Positions 53,988-62,974 of a stretch of DNA of 64,000 bases are shown here, in pieces. Below the pieces are notes generated by a model, which did no database searches, was not told where the DNA came from, and saw only the letters and a list, made by a program, of their open reading frames with translations. The position numbers and the translations under genes are program-made. The number at the start of each line of letters is the position of its first letter. Within the stretch, counting starts at the first letter, position 1. Location of the stretch: contig NZ_JAQZZL010000001.1 in assembly GCF_028745505.1 (NCBI RefSeq), forward strand, positions 1,981,818-2,045,817, given 5' to 3'. The stretch comes from Lentisphaera marina. Its GTDB lineage: Bacteria; Verrucomicrobiota; Lentisphaeria; Lentisphaerales; Lentisphaeraceae.

Positions 53988-55925
53988 ATGATTGTAGTAA
54001 TCGACCTCGGCGGTACCAATACGAAATACGGTCTTATGGATTCTGGTGAAATCATTGCCGCGGCAAACTGTCCTGCAGAGCCTCAGGCAGGCATAGAAAA
54101 TCACCTAAATAAAGTTATGAAGCTCATTAATGAGCTTTGTGTTGATCTCGGTAGAAATATAGATGATTGTAAAGGCATTGGCATACTAAGTGCTGGTTTG
54201 GTCAATGGCAAAGAAATGCGTGTTCTTAACACTAATATGAAGTATGATGATGCCGTAAATTTTGACTTCAAACATTGGGCCATGAATCAATATGGACTTG
54301 AGTTACGCATGGAAAATGATGCCAAAGGGGCACTTCTCGGTGAATATCACTACGGATCTGGAAAAGGTGCTGACAATATAATGATGATTACATTTGGTAC
54401 GGGAATTGGTACAGCTGTAATATCCAATGGTGAACTACTTAGCGGATCTAACTTCTCTGGTGGTAACCTTGGTGGTCATATCCTCGTTCGTTCTGGTGGG
54501 CGAAAGTGTACATGTGGTGCAAGAGGCTGCCTTGAAGCAGAAGCTTCTGGTTGGGCACTCCCGCTTATAGCAAAAGAGCACTTACTCTTCAATAGTAGTT
54601 CTTTAAAAGACGAGCCAGTTATTGATTATAAAACTATGCTTACACATGCCGAAAAAGGCGATGAATGTGCCATAGACCTACGTCGTCACTGCTTCCAGAT
54701 TTGGGGAGAAGCCTTAGTTTCATATATTCACTTATTTGACCCTTCTCGAATAATTCTTGGTGGTGGACTTATGAATTCGGCAGAGCTCGTCCTTCCTCGT
54801 TTCAATAGAATTATCAAAGAAATGTCTTGGTCACATGGCAGCGGTCTTGAGCTCGTTAAAGCAGCGCAACCAGACAATGCTGGTATCTTAGGTGCAGGTG
54901 CCCTTTTTAAAGATATTGAGGAAAGCTATTACCCACTCACTTTTGACGAAGTTTATAAAACGGCCATATGGGGCGGTAAACTTCTGAAAAAACTTCCACG
55001 TGATCTTCCTAAAACTTCAATTCCCATCGGGGAAAGTTGGGAAATTGTAGATAGACCTGATGATCAAAGTCATGTACAAAATGGCCCTCTCGCAGGAAAA
55101 ACTCTTCGTGAACTCATTGAAAAAGATCCCGAAGGTATTGTTGGTTACGGTCATCAGGCAGATCAACCATTCCCCCTACTTATGAAAATAATCGATGCAG
55201 GCCAAGCCCTCTCTTTACAAGTTCACCCAGATGAAGAAACATGCAAACATATTGTCGATGCAGAACCAAAAACTGAAATGTGGTATGTTTTAGATCATAG
55301 TACTGATGCTGAAATCCTTACAGGTATAAAAGAAGGCGTGTCTACTGAACAATTTTACAAGAGTGTTAACGATCCCAAAGTTAAAGAACTCATGCATTCT
55401 TATGCCTCTGAACAAGGTCAGTCTTTCTTCATCAAGGCTACAACCATGCATGCGATTGGAGGCGGCAACCTTATCTACGAAGTTCAACAAAATAGTGATA
55501 CCACTTACCGGGTGAGTGACTGGGGACGAGTGGACAAAAGTGGTAAGTCAAGAGAACTACATGTCGATCAAGCAATGACATGTCTTCACCATTCTCTTGG
55601 AGATGTAAGACCTAACTCTCACCAAATTCAAGCATTGAGCTTCACCCCCCTAAGCTTTAACTCTGAACTCAAACGTCGCCAATTAGCCATGTGTGACTAT
55701 TTCCAAGTTGAAGAAATTGAGTTCGAAGGTTCCCTGACACTGCCCTCTAATATCGGTACTTTCCAAACAATCTATGCGGTAGACTCCGATCTCCAACTTG
55801 AATGTAATGGTCACATATACCATATCAAGCATGGACAAACCTGTCTTATTCCTGCCAAATGTGGCATATGTACAGTTTCATCAACTGAAAAAAGTCGCTT
55901 AGTGAGTGCCAAAAGACCCGCCTAA
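53988..55925 (+). CDS. fused ROK sugar kinase - type I mannose-6-phosphate isomerase
   Basis: Residues 1-312 are a ROK-family sugar kinase: VIDLGGTNTKYG (ATP), MENDAKGALLGE (catalytic Asp), GTGIGTAVI, and the zinc motif CTCGARGC (174-181). Residues about 314-645 are a type I phosphomannose isomerase: QVHPDE (411-416), KTEMWYVLD (428-436) and HAIGGGNLIYEVQQNSD (488 onward) supply the zinc ligands. Both halves keep all their key residues, so one polypeptide could turn mannose (or another hexose) into fructose 6-phosphate. The start has AGGGGAAAG at 6 nt. The fusion is long (645) and has no sign of a frameshift. The kinase sugar is inferred from the isomerase half. Confidence 0.92.
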   Translation: MIVVIDLGGTNTKYGLMDSGEIIAAANCPAEPQAGIENHLNKVMKLINELCVDLGRNIDDCKGIGILSAGLVNGKEMRVLNTNMKYDDAVNFDFKHWAMNQYGLELRMENDAKGALLGEYHYGSGKGADNIMMITFGTGIGTAVISNGELLSGSNFSGGNLGGHILVRSGGRKCTCGARGCLEAEASGWALPLIAKEHLLFNSSSLKDEPVIDYKTMLTHAEKGDECAIDLRRHCFQIWGEALVSYIHLFDPSRIILGGGLMNSAELVLPRFNRIIKEMSWSHGSGLELVKAAQPDNAGILGAGALFKDIEESYYPLTFDEVYKTAIWGGKLLKKLPRDLPKTSIPIGESWEIVDRPDDQSHVQNGPLAGKTLRELIEKDPEGIVGYGHQADQPFPLLMKIIDAGQALSLQVHPDEETCKHIVDAEPKTEMWYVLDHSTDAEILTGIKEGVSTEQFYKSVNDPKVKELMHSYASEQGQSFFIKATTMHAIGGGNLIYEVQQNSDTTYRVSDWGRVDKSGKSRELHVDQAMTCLHHSLGDVRPNSHQIQALSFTPLSFNSELKRRQLAMCDYFQVEEIEFEGSLTLPSNIGTFQTIYAVDSDLQLECNGHIYHIKHGQTCLIPAKCGICTVSSTEKSRLVSAKRPA

Positions 55926-56033
55926 TTTGCACCTGTGTACTAACAAGCCATTCATGTAAGCCTTACATGAATAGCTATTACTCTAATAAACGAAATTCTC
56001 TCTAATCAGATATATTGCTGCAGGTATTTTTTC

Positions 56034-56066
56034 TGAGTCGGACCTGAGGGATTCGAAGCCTCGATC
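56034..56066 (-). other. tRNA 3'-end fragment (T arm and acceptor strand)
   Basis: Read on the minus strand, this stretch gives a T-arm-like GAGGC-TTCGAAT-CCCTC followed by AGGTCCGA, resembling the 3' third of a tRNA of the Ser type, with one base changed. The neighbouring bases at 56067-56110 do not hold the rest of a tRNA, so it is a fragment, possibly a remnant of an integration site. It could also be chance. Confidence 0.4.
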
Positions 56067-56102
56067 GTTAATTTAAGTATTATTAAATATGTATGTTCTA
56101 GG

Positions 56103-57059
56103 TTAATAATTAGCGGCAAAGCCTTCGATATCATCACCTATCAATACGATATTACTTGGCTTATTGACTTCTTTAGTTTCGCCACGTTTAATTTTCCAAA
56201 CAATTGTTTTCTCACGAGTTAATTCAAAAACTGGATATTGACTATCATAGGCGGCAATAATTAAATTACCGTTTTCCCTAATTTGAAAACCTCCTACATA
56301 AGTTAACTTTATATCGGGAACATCCTGCGGAGTCAAAGACCATACAATTTTATCGTTAGGGTCTATTTCTACTAAACAAGCTCCATAACCTGTACCCACT
56401 AAAACATTGCCATTATCAAGCATTTTAACGCCATGAATTCGTTTGGCTTTAAGAGGTGCCTCCAGTTTATTTAAGTCTATGACTCTTTGAATATTTCCTT
56501 TTGAATTCAGAATAAAAACTTTATTTTCGCCTGATGCCGATACTATATATCCACCGTCATCTAATTTTCTGACCATTTTCATTTGATGCCTAAGTTGTGA
56601 TCGAAGATAAGGCAGTTTTATCATTTTTCTGATTTTTCCTTCAGGACTCATTTCTATAATGGCTTTAGGTCCGTTTATTGCAATTAATAATTATCCGTCA
56701 TCCAGGGGTTGGCAGGAATGAATCTCTAAAGGGCGTTTTTTCGGTTCAAAAAATAATTTTCTTGTATTGCTATTGTCATATTTCCAAATACCATGAATAC
56801 CAGATACGACCACACTATCATCATCTAATTTCCAGGCATCTTGACACTGACCATAGGTTGCCCAAGTTTGATTGATACTCCCTTTACTTAAAAACTTGAC
56901 CTGACCATTTATGAATTCAGTAATCAACATATTAGGGATGTTCTCTACGGAATATTGATCTCCTGAGTGATCTAAGGCAATTACCTTTTTGTTTTCTGCG
57001 TACAACGATAAGCTGAATAATAAACTAAGCTTAAAACAAATAAATATGATTTTATTCAA
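56103..57059 (-). pseudogene. secreted beta-propeller protein gene broken by one in-frame stop
   Basis: The frame reads from ATG 57059, with a signal peptide (1-21, ending LYA), through repeats of beta-propeller type (SVVVSGIHGIWKYDNSN, and later YIVSASGENKVFILNSKG) to 56103, with a single TAA at 56691-56693. Removing that codon gives a continuous product of about 317 residues with no frameshift. The codon falls at the Y of a repeated LDDG(G)Y motif (PLDDG-stop-LLIAINGPK compared with KLDDGGYIVSASG), so a Tyr codon (TAT or TAC) most likely became TAA. The propeller repeats look like those of secreted PQQ/arylsulfotransferase-type proteins; the function is unknown. The second half could restart at ATG 56651. 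Confidence 0.8.
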
Positions 57060-57389
57060 ATCTTTGCTCCTTATGGTTTTATATATATAATTTAATTTAT
57101 GTTTTATAAATCAATGTATTACTTATTACATTGATTCTAAACTAAAATAAGGACGCGCGGACACTAATTACAGCTCTAAAGAGCTCTTAAAAAATAGACT
57201 CAATCTAAATTAACTTCTTTTTAACTCGATCACTAGGAATTGATGATATATCATAATAATTAAGGACTTATGAATATAAGAATAAAATGTAGTTCTTGAT
57301 TTATCTTCGACATTTCTTGTCGAATTATTGTTTTCACTTCGAATGAAGATATTCTTTCAATATCATGATAAGAATATTCACACTCATGA
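57060..57389. other. intergenic region left of the IS256 element
   Basis: About 330 nt of AT-rich sequence. It holds a small palindrome (AGCTCT-AA-AGAGCT, 57172-57185) and another at about 57243-57253. I see no open frame, RNA gene or terminator with a T-tract. Confidence 0.5.
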
Positions 57390-58785
57390 GGGTAGTGTCC
57401 CAAATTTTCTGTAAATTCTGCTATAGCTCTACTTTAAGAGTTATGAATAGCTTCCGAGACTTCGCGAGAATGGGAACTTTCTCGTCGGAGCGAAATTGAG
57501 GAAGTTGTTTGTAACTCGGGGTAAAGAAGATGCAGAGTGGTGTTGCACCAAAACAACCCACAAGGAATTATTATGCACCACTCTACACACGAGAACAGTA
57601 GTGTCTTATTAGAAATGATCCACCAAGTCACAGAAAACGGCGAAAGCGGAATGCTTGAAGCTATGAGAGTATTACTAAATGAAGCGATGAAAGTAGAGAG
57701 AAGTAATTCTCTTGATGCTGCTCCATATGAACGCAATGAAAATCGCTTAGGTTATGCTAATGGCTATAAAAACAAAACCGTAAACACTCGACTTGGAGCA
57801 ATGAAGCTCAACATTCCTCAAGTCAGAGGTGAAATCGATTTTTATCCAAGTTCTTTAGAAAAAGGCTTACGAAGTGAGCGAGCTTTGATGACAGCTATGG
57901 CCGAGAGTTATATTCAGGGAACTTCGACAAGAAAAGTCACGAAACTTCTAGAGAAAATGTGTGGTCTTTCCGTGAGTAAATCACAGGTGTCACGAGTTGT
58001 ATCTGAGCTAGATGAAAGCTTAGAAAAGTGGCGTAACCGTCCTTTAGGGAAATATCATTACCTTTTGGTGGATGCGAGATACGAAAAAGTTAGAGTAGAT
58101 AAGACTGTTCGAGATTGTGCTTTGTTAATTGCTTATGGGATAGATGAATCAGGAAAACGCTCAGTTTTAGGTACAAGTGTCTCTTTAAGTGAAGCTGAGG
58201 TTCATTGGAGAAACTTTTTCCTATCATTGAATGCTCGAGGACTTCATGGTCTTAAGATGATCACGAGCGACAGTCATTCGGGACTGAAAGCCGCTTTAAC
58301 AACTGTCTTTGGGTCAATCCCATGGCAGAGGTGTCAATTTCATTTACAGCAGAATGCGGGGGCTTATGTGCCTAAGAAAGCGATGCGTTCAGAAGTTGCA
58401 CAAGACATTCGAGATATCTTTAATACCCCTTCAAAACAGGACGCCGAAAGACTTTTAAAGCTTACTTGCTTAAAGTATGAAAACAGTGCTTCTCAATTAT
58501 CTGAATGGATGGAATCCGCACTTCCTGAAGGCTTTTCTGTATTTGATTTAGATCGTTCTTGTTGGACAAAACTGAGAACCACCAATATGATTGAAAGACA
58601 GAATCGAGAAATTCTAAGGCGAACTAGAACCGTGTCTATTTTCCCAAATGAAGCTTCACTGCTTAGATTAGCGTCCGCTATTCTTATGGAATTAGATGAA
58701 ACCTGGATAGCTACAAAAAGAGTTTATCTGTCTGTTTAACTAAAATTGGTCAACACCAATTTACAGAAACAACGGGACTCTATCC
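57390..58785 (+). mobile_element. IS256-family insertion sequence, complete
   Basis: About 1.4 kb bounded by 28-bp imperfect inverted repeats: left 57390-57417 and right 58758-58785, sharing TTTCTGTAAATT at the inner end and GTCCC near the outer end. One full transposase gene lies inside. A long imperfect hairpin (about 57452-57496) sits before the gene and may protect it from read-through transcription. No clear 8-9 bp target duplication was seen. Confidence 0.88.
57573..58739 (+). CDS. IS256-family (Mutator-type) transposase
   Basis: The 388-residue protein shows the IS256/Mutator order: NRLGYANGYKNKTVNTRLGA near the N-terminus, then the DDE core with Asp in LLVDARYEKVR, Asp in MITSDSHSGLK and Glu in TTNMIERQNREILRRTR. 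I chose the ATG at 57573, which has AAGGA 6 nt upstream. Confidence 0.95.
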   Translation: MHHSTHENSSVLLEMIHQVTENGESGMLEAMRVLLNEAMKVERSNSLDAAPYERNENRLGYANGYKNKTVNTRLGAMKLNIPQVRGEIDFYPSSLEKGLRSERALMTAMAESYIQGTSTRKVTKLLEKMCGLSVSKSQVSRVVSELDESLEKWRNRPLGKYHYLLVDARYEKVRVDKTVRDCALLIAYGIDESGKRSVLGTSVSLSEAEVHWRNFFLSLNARGLHGLKMITSDSHSGLKAALTTVFGSIPWQRCQFHLQQNAGAYVPKKAMRSEVAQDIRDIFNTPSKQDAERLLKLTCLKYENSASQLSEWMESALPEGFSVFDLDRSCWTKLRTTNMIERQNREILRRTRTVSIFPNEASLLRLASAILMELDETWIATKRVYLSV

Positions 58786-58933
58786 AATAACTCCTACTAA
58801 AAAACAACATTTATAAACATATAAGCTATTTCTTTTTTAATTTTTAGACAAGTAAATAACATTTTCCCTTCATAACCTTGTATCTTATTTAGCAGAAGTT
58901 AAATTTTATTGCTTAATATATAAGAATGAGGAA

Positions 58934-59440
58934 GTGACTAAAGTGAATGAATTAAAGAAAATCAATATAAATGATCTCGATTGGTCTCTACTTATTAGCT
59001 TAATTATATTGCTAACTATTGTAATTTACTCTGCGGCTCTATCCTCCAATATCGCTGAAAAACGTGGACAAAAATATATTCCCCATTTTTTTATAGGTTT
59101 TATACTTCCTATTATTTACCCATTATTCCTTCTTACAACAATGAAAAATAAACTCAAAATTGCTAAAGAGGAAGCTCATCAAGCTGACGAAGCTGAAGAT
59201 GATGTCCCCGAGTTAGATATTGCTATCGATATTAATGAAGACTTTTTTAAACAATACCCAACAGACAAAAACGGTCATCGTGCTGGACCTTTTGTTTTCG
59301 AAACAGACCAAGGTATTATCACGGCTCAATTTATAATTGAAATACAAAAACAACTACTTATTATACAGACTATAAACTCCAAAGAGCAGGAACAGACGCT
59401 ACGCCTGCCTTACGAAAAAATCATCAGCTGCAACACCTAA
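58934..59440 (+). CDS. two-helix membrane protein, unknown
   Basis: A 168-residue protein with two transmembrane helices (about 17-36 and 50-68) around a short basic loop, then an acidic linker and a C-terminal soluble part (about 100-168) with FVFETDQGIITAQFIIEI strands. No family is recognised. The start is a GTG at 58934, with a possible GTG at 58943 that is better spaced from GAGGAA. It begins an operon with the repeat protein (15-nt gap) and trmH. Confidence 0.7.
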   Translation: MTKVNELKKININDLDWSLLISLIILLTIVIYSAALSSNIAEKRGQKYIPHFFIGFILPIIYPLFLLTTMKNKLKIAKEEAHQADEAEDDVPELDIAIDINEDFFKQYPTDKNGHRAGPFVFETDQGIITAQFIIEIQKQLLIIQTINSKEQEQTLRLPYEKIISCNT

Positions 59441-59455
59441 GGACTCCTCTATATT

Positions 59456-61153
59456 ATGTTTGAATTAACTTTTGAATTCTCGTGCCCAAGTTGCGCGGGT
59501 CACGTACCTTTTGTCAATAACACTAAAGAAGCTCACTGTGCTTCTTGTGGTTTAAATATCATCTTCGAAAACCCTGATCAATTCTTAGATGCTTTGGACC
59601 CAGATTCAGACATTGAAATGTTCCAAACTAATTCTGTAAAACAAGTAGATAAATCAACTGGCAGCATGAGAGAAACGATAACCGTTTCCTTTTCTCGACA
59701 AGATTTGCTTAAACAAGCAATGGCAGCGACAACACCAGAAGTTAAAAACACCTCAACTAGCAATAACCTAACGCCACTTAACACCCCCGTTGCTTCTGCT
59801 AAAAAACTTGGTAAATTGAAAGTTGCACAACCTGTCAACAACGACTTGTTAAACCCTGGTAACAGTAGCTCTAGCCCAACAGGCGCTCCCTCCTTTAACA
59901 GCACAGCACCAAAGCCTGCTCCAATGGGGGCTCCGAATTTTGCAAAACCAACTGCGGCCAAAACTTTATCCTCTGCTGAAACGATTACTGGTGCACCGGC
60001 ATTCTCTAACACTCAAACAAGTCCTCAGCCTGCCCCAAGCGCCCCAACATTCAACTCAACCCCTAGTAGCGATCTATCTCCTTTAGAGCAACAACGTTTA
60101 GAACTTGAAGAGAAAAAACGTCAAATCGAAGAAGAAAAAGCTCGTGTAGAAGCCGAATTCGCTCGTATACAAGCAGAGACTGAAGCCGCCGAAGAGCAAG
60201 CGCGTATCGCTGCCGAAAAAGCTAAACTCGAAGAAGAAGCACGCATCGCTGCTGAAAAAGCTAGAGCCGAAGAAGAAGCACGTATTGCTGCTGAAAAAGC
60301 TAAAGCCGAAGAAGAAGCACGTATTGCTGCTGAAAAAGCTAAAGCCGAAGAAGAAGCACGTATTGCTGCTGAAAAAGCTAAAGCCGAAGAAGAAGCGCGC
60401 ATCGCTGCTGAAAAAGCTAAAGCCGAAGAAGAAGCGCGTATCGCTGCCGAAAAAGCTAAAGCCGAAGAAGAAGCGCGCATCGCTGCCGAAAAAGCTAAAG
60501 CCGAAGAAGAAGCGCGCATCGCTGCCGAAAAAGCTAAAGCCGAAGAAGAAGCTCGTATCGCTGCCGAAAAAACTAAGGCCGACGACAAAGCTGACGACAA
60601 AGCTGACGACAAAGCTGACGACAAAGCTGACGACAAAGCTGACGACAAAGCTGACGACAAAGCTGACGACAAAGCTGACGACAAAGCTGACGACAAAGCT
60701 GACGACAAAGCTGACGACAAAGCTGACGACAAAGCTGACGACAAAGAGAAGTCTGAGAAAAAACCTACTAAGAAACGTCCTACAGGAAGTAAATCTGGAG
60801 CTGTTAAGAAAACTACTGGATCAAAAACTGGTCGCCCAGCTAAAGGGACTAGAAAGACAAGAACTGGAATGAAGACAGATGCTGAAAAGCACCGCAAACC
60901 TGCTGCAGCGAAAAAAGCAAATGGCGCCACTTCTGAAGGCAAAGAAAATGCTAACGGTGACAAGCCTCCACGTCGTAAAAAGCCAAAAACTAAAAGCGAA
61001 CGTCCCCGTACGAAAACTGGTCTAACGCCAGAGATGAGAAGAAAACTGGATGAAGAAACACGAGTAAAATCAAAAGCTATTAAGCAAAAGATTATTCTCT
61101 TTAATATTCTTTTACTTGTAGGTGTTGGTGTCTACTTTTTCATGTCAAAATAA
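59456..61153 (+). CDS. zinc-ribbon membrane protein with long EAK and DDKA tandem repeats
   Basis: The N-terminus has a Cys4 zinc ribbon (C10, C13, C28, C31), followed by a Pro/Thr/Ser-rich linker (to about 205), ten 13-residue repeats of the form EEEARIAAEKAKA (about 246-375), fourteen DDK(A) units (about 376-430), a Lys/Arg-rich basic region (431-540) and a C-terminal transmembrane helix (about 545-563). The EAK part is like the long helix of TolA; the DDKA part is acidic and very regular at DNA level. The topology puts the ribbon in the cytoplasm on the end of a rod. Function is unknown. trmH starts immediately after the stop. Confidence 0.85.
   Translation: MFELTFEFSCPSCAGHVPFVNNTKEAHCASCGLNIIFENPDQFLDALDPDSDIEMFQTNSVKQVDKSTGSMRETITVSFSRQDLLKQAMAATTPEVKNTSTSNNLTPLNTPVASAKKLGKLKVAQPVNNDLLNPGNSSSSPTGAPSFNSTAPKPAPMGAPNFAKPTAAKTLSSAETITGAPAFSNTQTSPQPAPSAPTFNSTPSSDLSPLEQQRLELEEKKRQIEEEKARVEAEFARIQAETEAAEEQARIAAEKAKLEEEARIAAEKARAEEEARIAAEKAKAEEEARIAAEKAKAEEEARIAAEKAKAEEEARIAAEKAKAEEEARIAAEKAKAEEEARIAAEKAKAEEEARIAAEKAKAEEEARIAAEKTKADDKADDKADDKADDKADDKADDKADDKADDKADDKADDKADDKADDKADDKADDKEKSEKKPTKKRPTGSKSGAVKKTTGSKTGRPAKGTRKTRTGMKTDAEKHRKPAAAKKANGATSEGKENANGDKPPRRKKPKTKSERPRTKTGLTPEMRRKLDEETRVKSKAIKQKIILFNILLLVGVGVYFFMSK
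60192..60581 (+). repeat. 39-bp tandem repeat, ten units, in coding sequence
   Basis: Ten units of 39 bp encode E-E-E-A-R-I-A-A-E-K-A-K-A with only synonymous or single-codon differences (GCA/GCG/GCT, CGT/CGC, ATT/ATC). The register is fixed at 39 nt throughout. Such near-identity suggests recent expansion by slippage or unequal recombination. Confidence 0.9.
60581..60745 (+). repeat. 12-bp tandem repeat, fourteen units, in coding sequence
   Basis: Fourteen near-perfect units of GACGACAAAGCT encode D-D-K-A; the last lacks the final codon. At DNA level it is almost unvaried, unlike the 39-bp repeats before it. Confidence 0.93.
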
Positions 61154-61855
61154 ATGACTAAAACCCTAGCTTCTTTAAACACTAGCGAGAAACAGACTTT
61201 ACTCACAAAATTGCAATCTCATTTAATTGATGATCGTATTGAACTGATTGATAAAGTCTGTTCGCAAAGAACTGAACATATTTGTTTAGTTCTTGAAAAC
61301 CTATATCAAGAGCATAATGCATCGGCAATCCTAAGAAACGCCGACGCATTTGGCATACAAAATATAAATGTCATAGAAAATGACAATGACTTTGCTGCTA
61401 ATAAAGAAGTTTCGATGTCAGCTCATAAATGGTTGGATATCGCAGCTTGGAATAAGCCAAAAGTAGACAACACAAGTGATTGCTTGTTAAGCTTAAAAAA
61501 GCAAGGTTATAAAATATGCGCGACAAGTTTACGCCCCGGAGCCATCACCTTAGATAAACTACCCGTAACTGAACCCATTGCACTCTGTTTTGGAACTGAG
61601 CTAACTGGTTTAAGTGAAGTCGCTCATGACCTAGCTGATTATGTCACTTACATACCTATGGATGGCTTCATTCAAAGTTTCAATGTATCTGTAGCTTCAG
61701 CATTGAGCTTATCTTATTTGAGAAACAAAATGAGAGAAGAAAATATCGAGCATTCTCTAAGTCCTGAAAAGCAGCTTGATACTCAAATAAACTGGAGTCT
61801 CGCTTCTATGAAACGCCCTGAATCGATGTTAGAGTATTATTTAGATCAACTTTAA
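61154..61855 (+). CDS. trmH: tRNA (guanosine(18)-2'-O)-methyltransferase TrmH family
   Basis: A SPOUT-class 2'-O-ribose methyltransferase of the TrmH branch, which methylates G18 in the tRNA D-loop. LVLENLYQEHNASAILRNADAFGI carries the catalytic Arg and Asn region, LCFGTELTGLSEVA the SAM knot, and DGFIQSFNVSVASALSLS the C-terminal signature. Length 233 is close to E. coli TrmH (229). It begins one base after the stop of the repeat protein, so it is the last gene of that operon. Confidence 0.9.
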   Translation: MTKTLASLNTSEKQTLLTKLQSHLIDDRIELIDKVCSQRTEHICLVLENLYQEHNASAILRNADAFGIQNINVIENDNDFAANKEVSMSAHKWLDIAAWNKPKVDNTSDCLLSLKKQGYKICATSLRPGAITLDKLPVTEPIALCFGTELTGLSEVAHDLADYVTYIPMDGFIQSFNVSVASALSLSYLRNKMREENIEHSLSPEKQLDTQINWSLASMKRPESMLEYYLDQL

Positions 61856-61856
61856 G

Positions 61857-62744
61857 CTAGTTAAAGCGCTCTCGGTAACTACACCTTTTACAAAGATCTT
61901 CTACGATTTTATTTTGCTGAAAACCCTTACGTAATTTTTGTGCGCGTTCGTCTGCCAATATATCATCCAAGCTCATTTTACGACAAGAACCTAGATCAAT
62001 ATGCCCTTCACGATCAAAGCAACATGGGACAACTGTACCATCGACTAAAATCGCAAACTGATTTTTAAGCGCCACACAAAACCCTCTTTCGGCAACAATG
62101 GGGTCATTGAGTTCTGGCCACTCAAATCGTTCTGCTAAATTAAGAAATACATTGCCCTTAATGCGATGTCCCTTCAAACTGAGTTTTGCGATCTCAGCAA
62201 AATCTAGGTCTAAAAATTTTGCGATCTCAGCAATAATCTCAGAATTTTGATCAATAGTCTTTTGATCATGTCCCGCATTCCACAAGCGTAAGTTGATATG
62301 CATATCAGAACGCTTATCTAGTACTAGACTAATGAAACTAAATATTCTGTCTAAGTAATCTTTATTGTTTGCCTTTGGGAAGTTATCCCCAAAACTCTGC
62401 AAAGAGAAATTAATTTGATGAACCGTTGGGTTTAATAAGGCCTGTACATTTTGTTCATTCAATTGAATGCCGTTCGTAACAATGGATACAGCTTGCTCTT
62501 CTTCTTCACAAATCTTAATAAACTCTGGAAGTTGGGGGTGATTCAAGGGTTCACCCATGACATGTAAACAAAGTAAATAAACCTTAGGAGAAACTTGCTT
62601 GACCAAAGATCTGAAAAAATCTGCTTTCATAAATTCAGACTCTCTTTGTAAATAAGTCTGAGGACAAAAACTACATTTCAAATTACAAAGGTTACTAATC
62701 TCGATGTAAACCTTGCGAAATTTTTTCCTAGGATACAACATCAC
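61857..62744 (-). CDS. radical SAM / SPASM domain protein
   Basis: The 295-residue protein has the radical SAM cluster motif CNLKCSFC (CxxxCxxC) near residue 18, a VMGEPLNHP segment for SAM binding, and a C-terminal SPASM-like region with GFC, VPCCFD, GSC and LCKRC cysteines that could hold one auxiliary cluster. It is shorter than sulfatase-maturing enzymes (about 370-400) and lacks their extra auxiliary-cluster cysteines. It converges with trmH at a 1-nt gap. The substrate is unknown. Confidence 0.85.
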   Translation of the reverse strand: MMLYPRKKFRKVYIEISNLCNLKCSFCPQTYLQRESEFMKADFFRSLVKQVSPKVYLLCLHVMGEPLNHPQLPEFIKICEEEEQAVSIVTNGIQLNEQNVQALLNPTVHQINFSLQSFGDNFPKANNKDYLDRIFSFISLVLDKRSDMHINLRLWNAGHDQKTIDQNSEIIAEIAKFLDLDFAEIAKLSLKGHRIKGNVFLNLAERFEWPELNDPIVAERGFCVALKNQFAILVDGTVVPCCFDREGHIDLGSCRKMSLDDILADERAQKLRKGFQQNKIVEDLCKRCSYRERFN

Positions 62745-62916
62745 GAGAACCTGGTTTTCTTAAATTTAATTGTCGTTTCATATCCACACTTATTATGCAT
62801 AAAGATGACCGACAGTAGGCTAACTGACTCATGAAGAAATCCTTATCTTTCATCATAAAGTCTTCAACCTAAATATCTACCAGTTTAGCTTTTTTATTTT
62901 AATCTAAATACGTACA

Positions 62917-62953
62917 TAAAAAAAATGAGTAAGCCTGAAAAACTTACTCATTT
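62917..62953 (-). terminator. rho-independent terminator of dnaJ
   Basis: AAATGAGTAAG (62923-62933) pairs with CTTACTCATTT (62943-62953), a perfect 11-bp stem with a 9-nt loop; on the minus strand it is followed by a T-tract (A-run 62917-62925). It starts about 22 nt past the dnaJ stop. Confidence 0.9.
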
Positions 62954-62974
62954 CTCAAATAGAATTAATACTAA

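Noticed and set aside
57390..58785. Target-site duplication of IS256
   Set aside because: The 9 nt on each side (CACTCATGA and AATAACTCC) do not match.
60192..60745. Regular repeats that could look like a CRISPR array
   Set aside because: The repeats are contiguous, without spacers, and keep the reading frame of a protein.
60121..60963. Long antisense open frame over the repeat region
   Set aside because: It is the mirror of the EAK/DDKA repeats and gives only Ser/Ala low-complexity sequence.
61857..62744. Radical SAM protein as the sulfatase-maturing enzyme
   Set aside because: It is about 80-100 residues shorter than anSMEs and has too few C-terminal cysteines for two auxiliary clusters.
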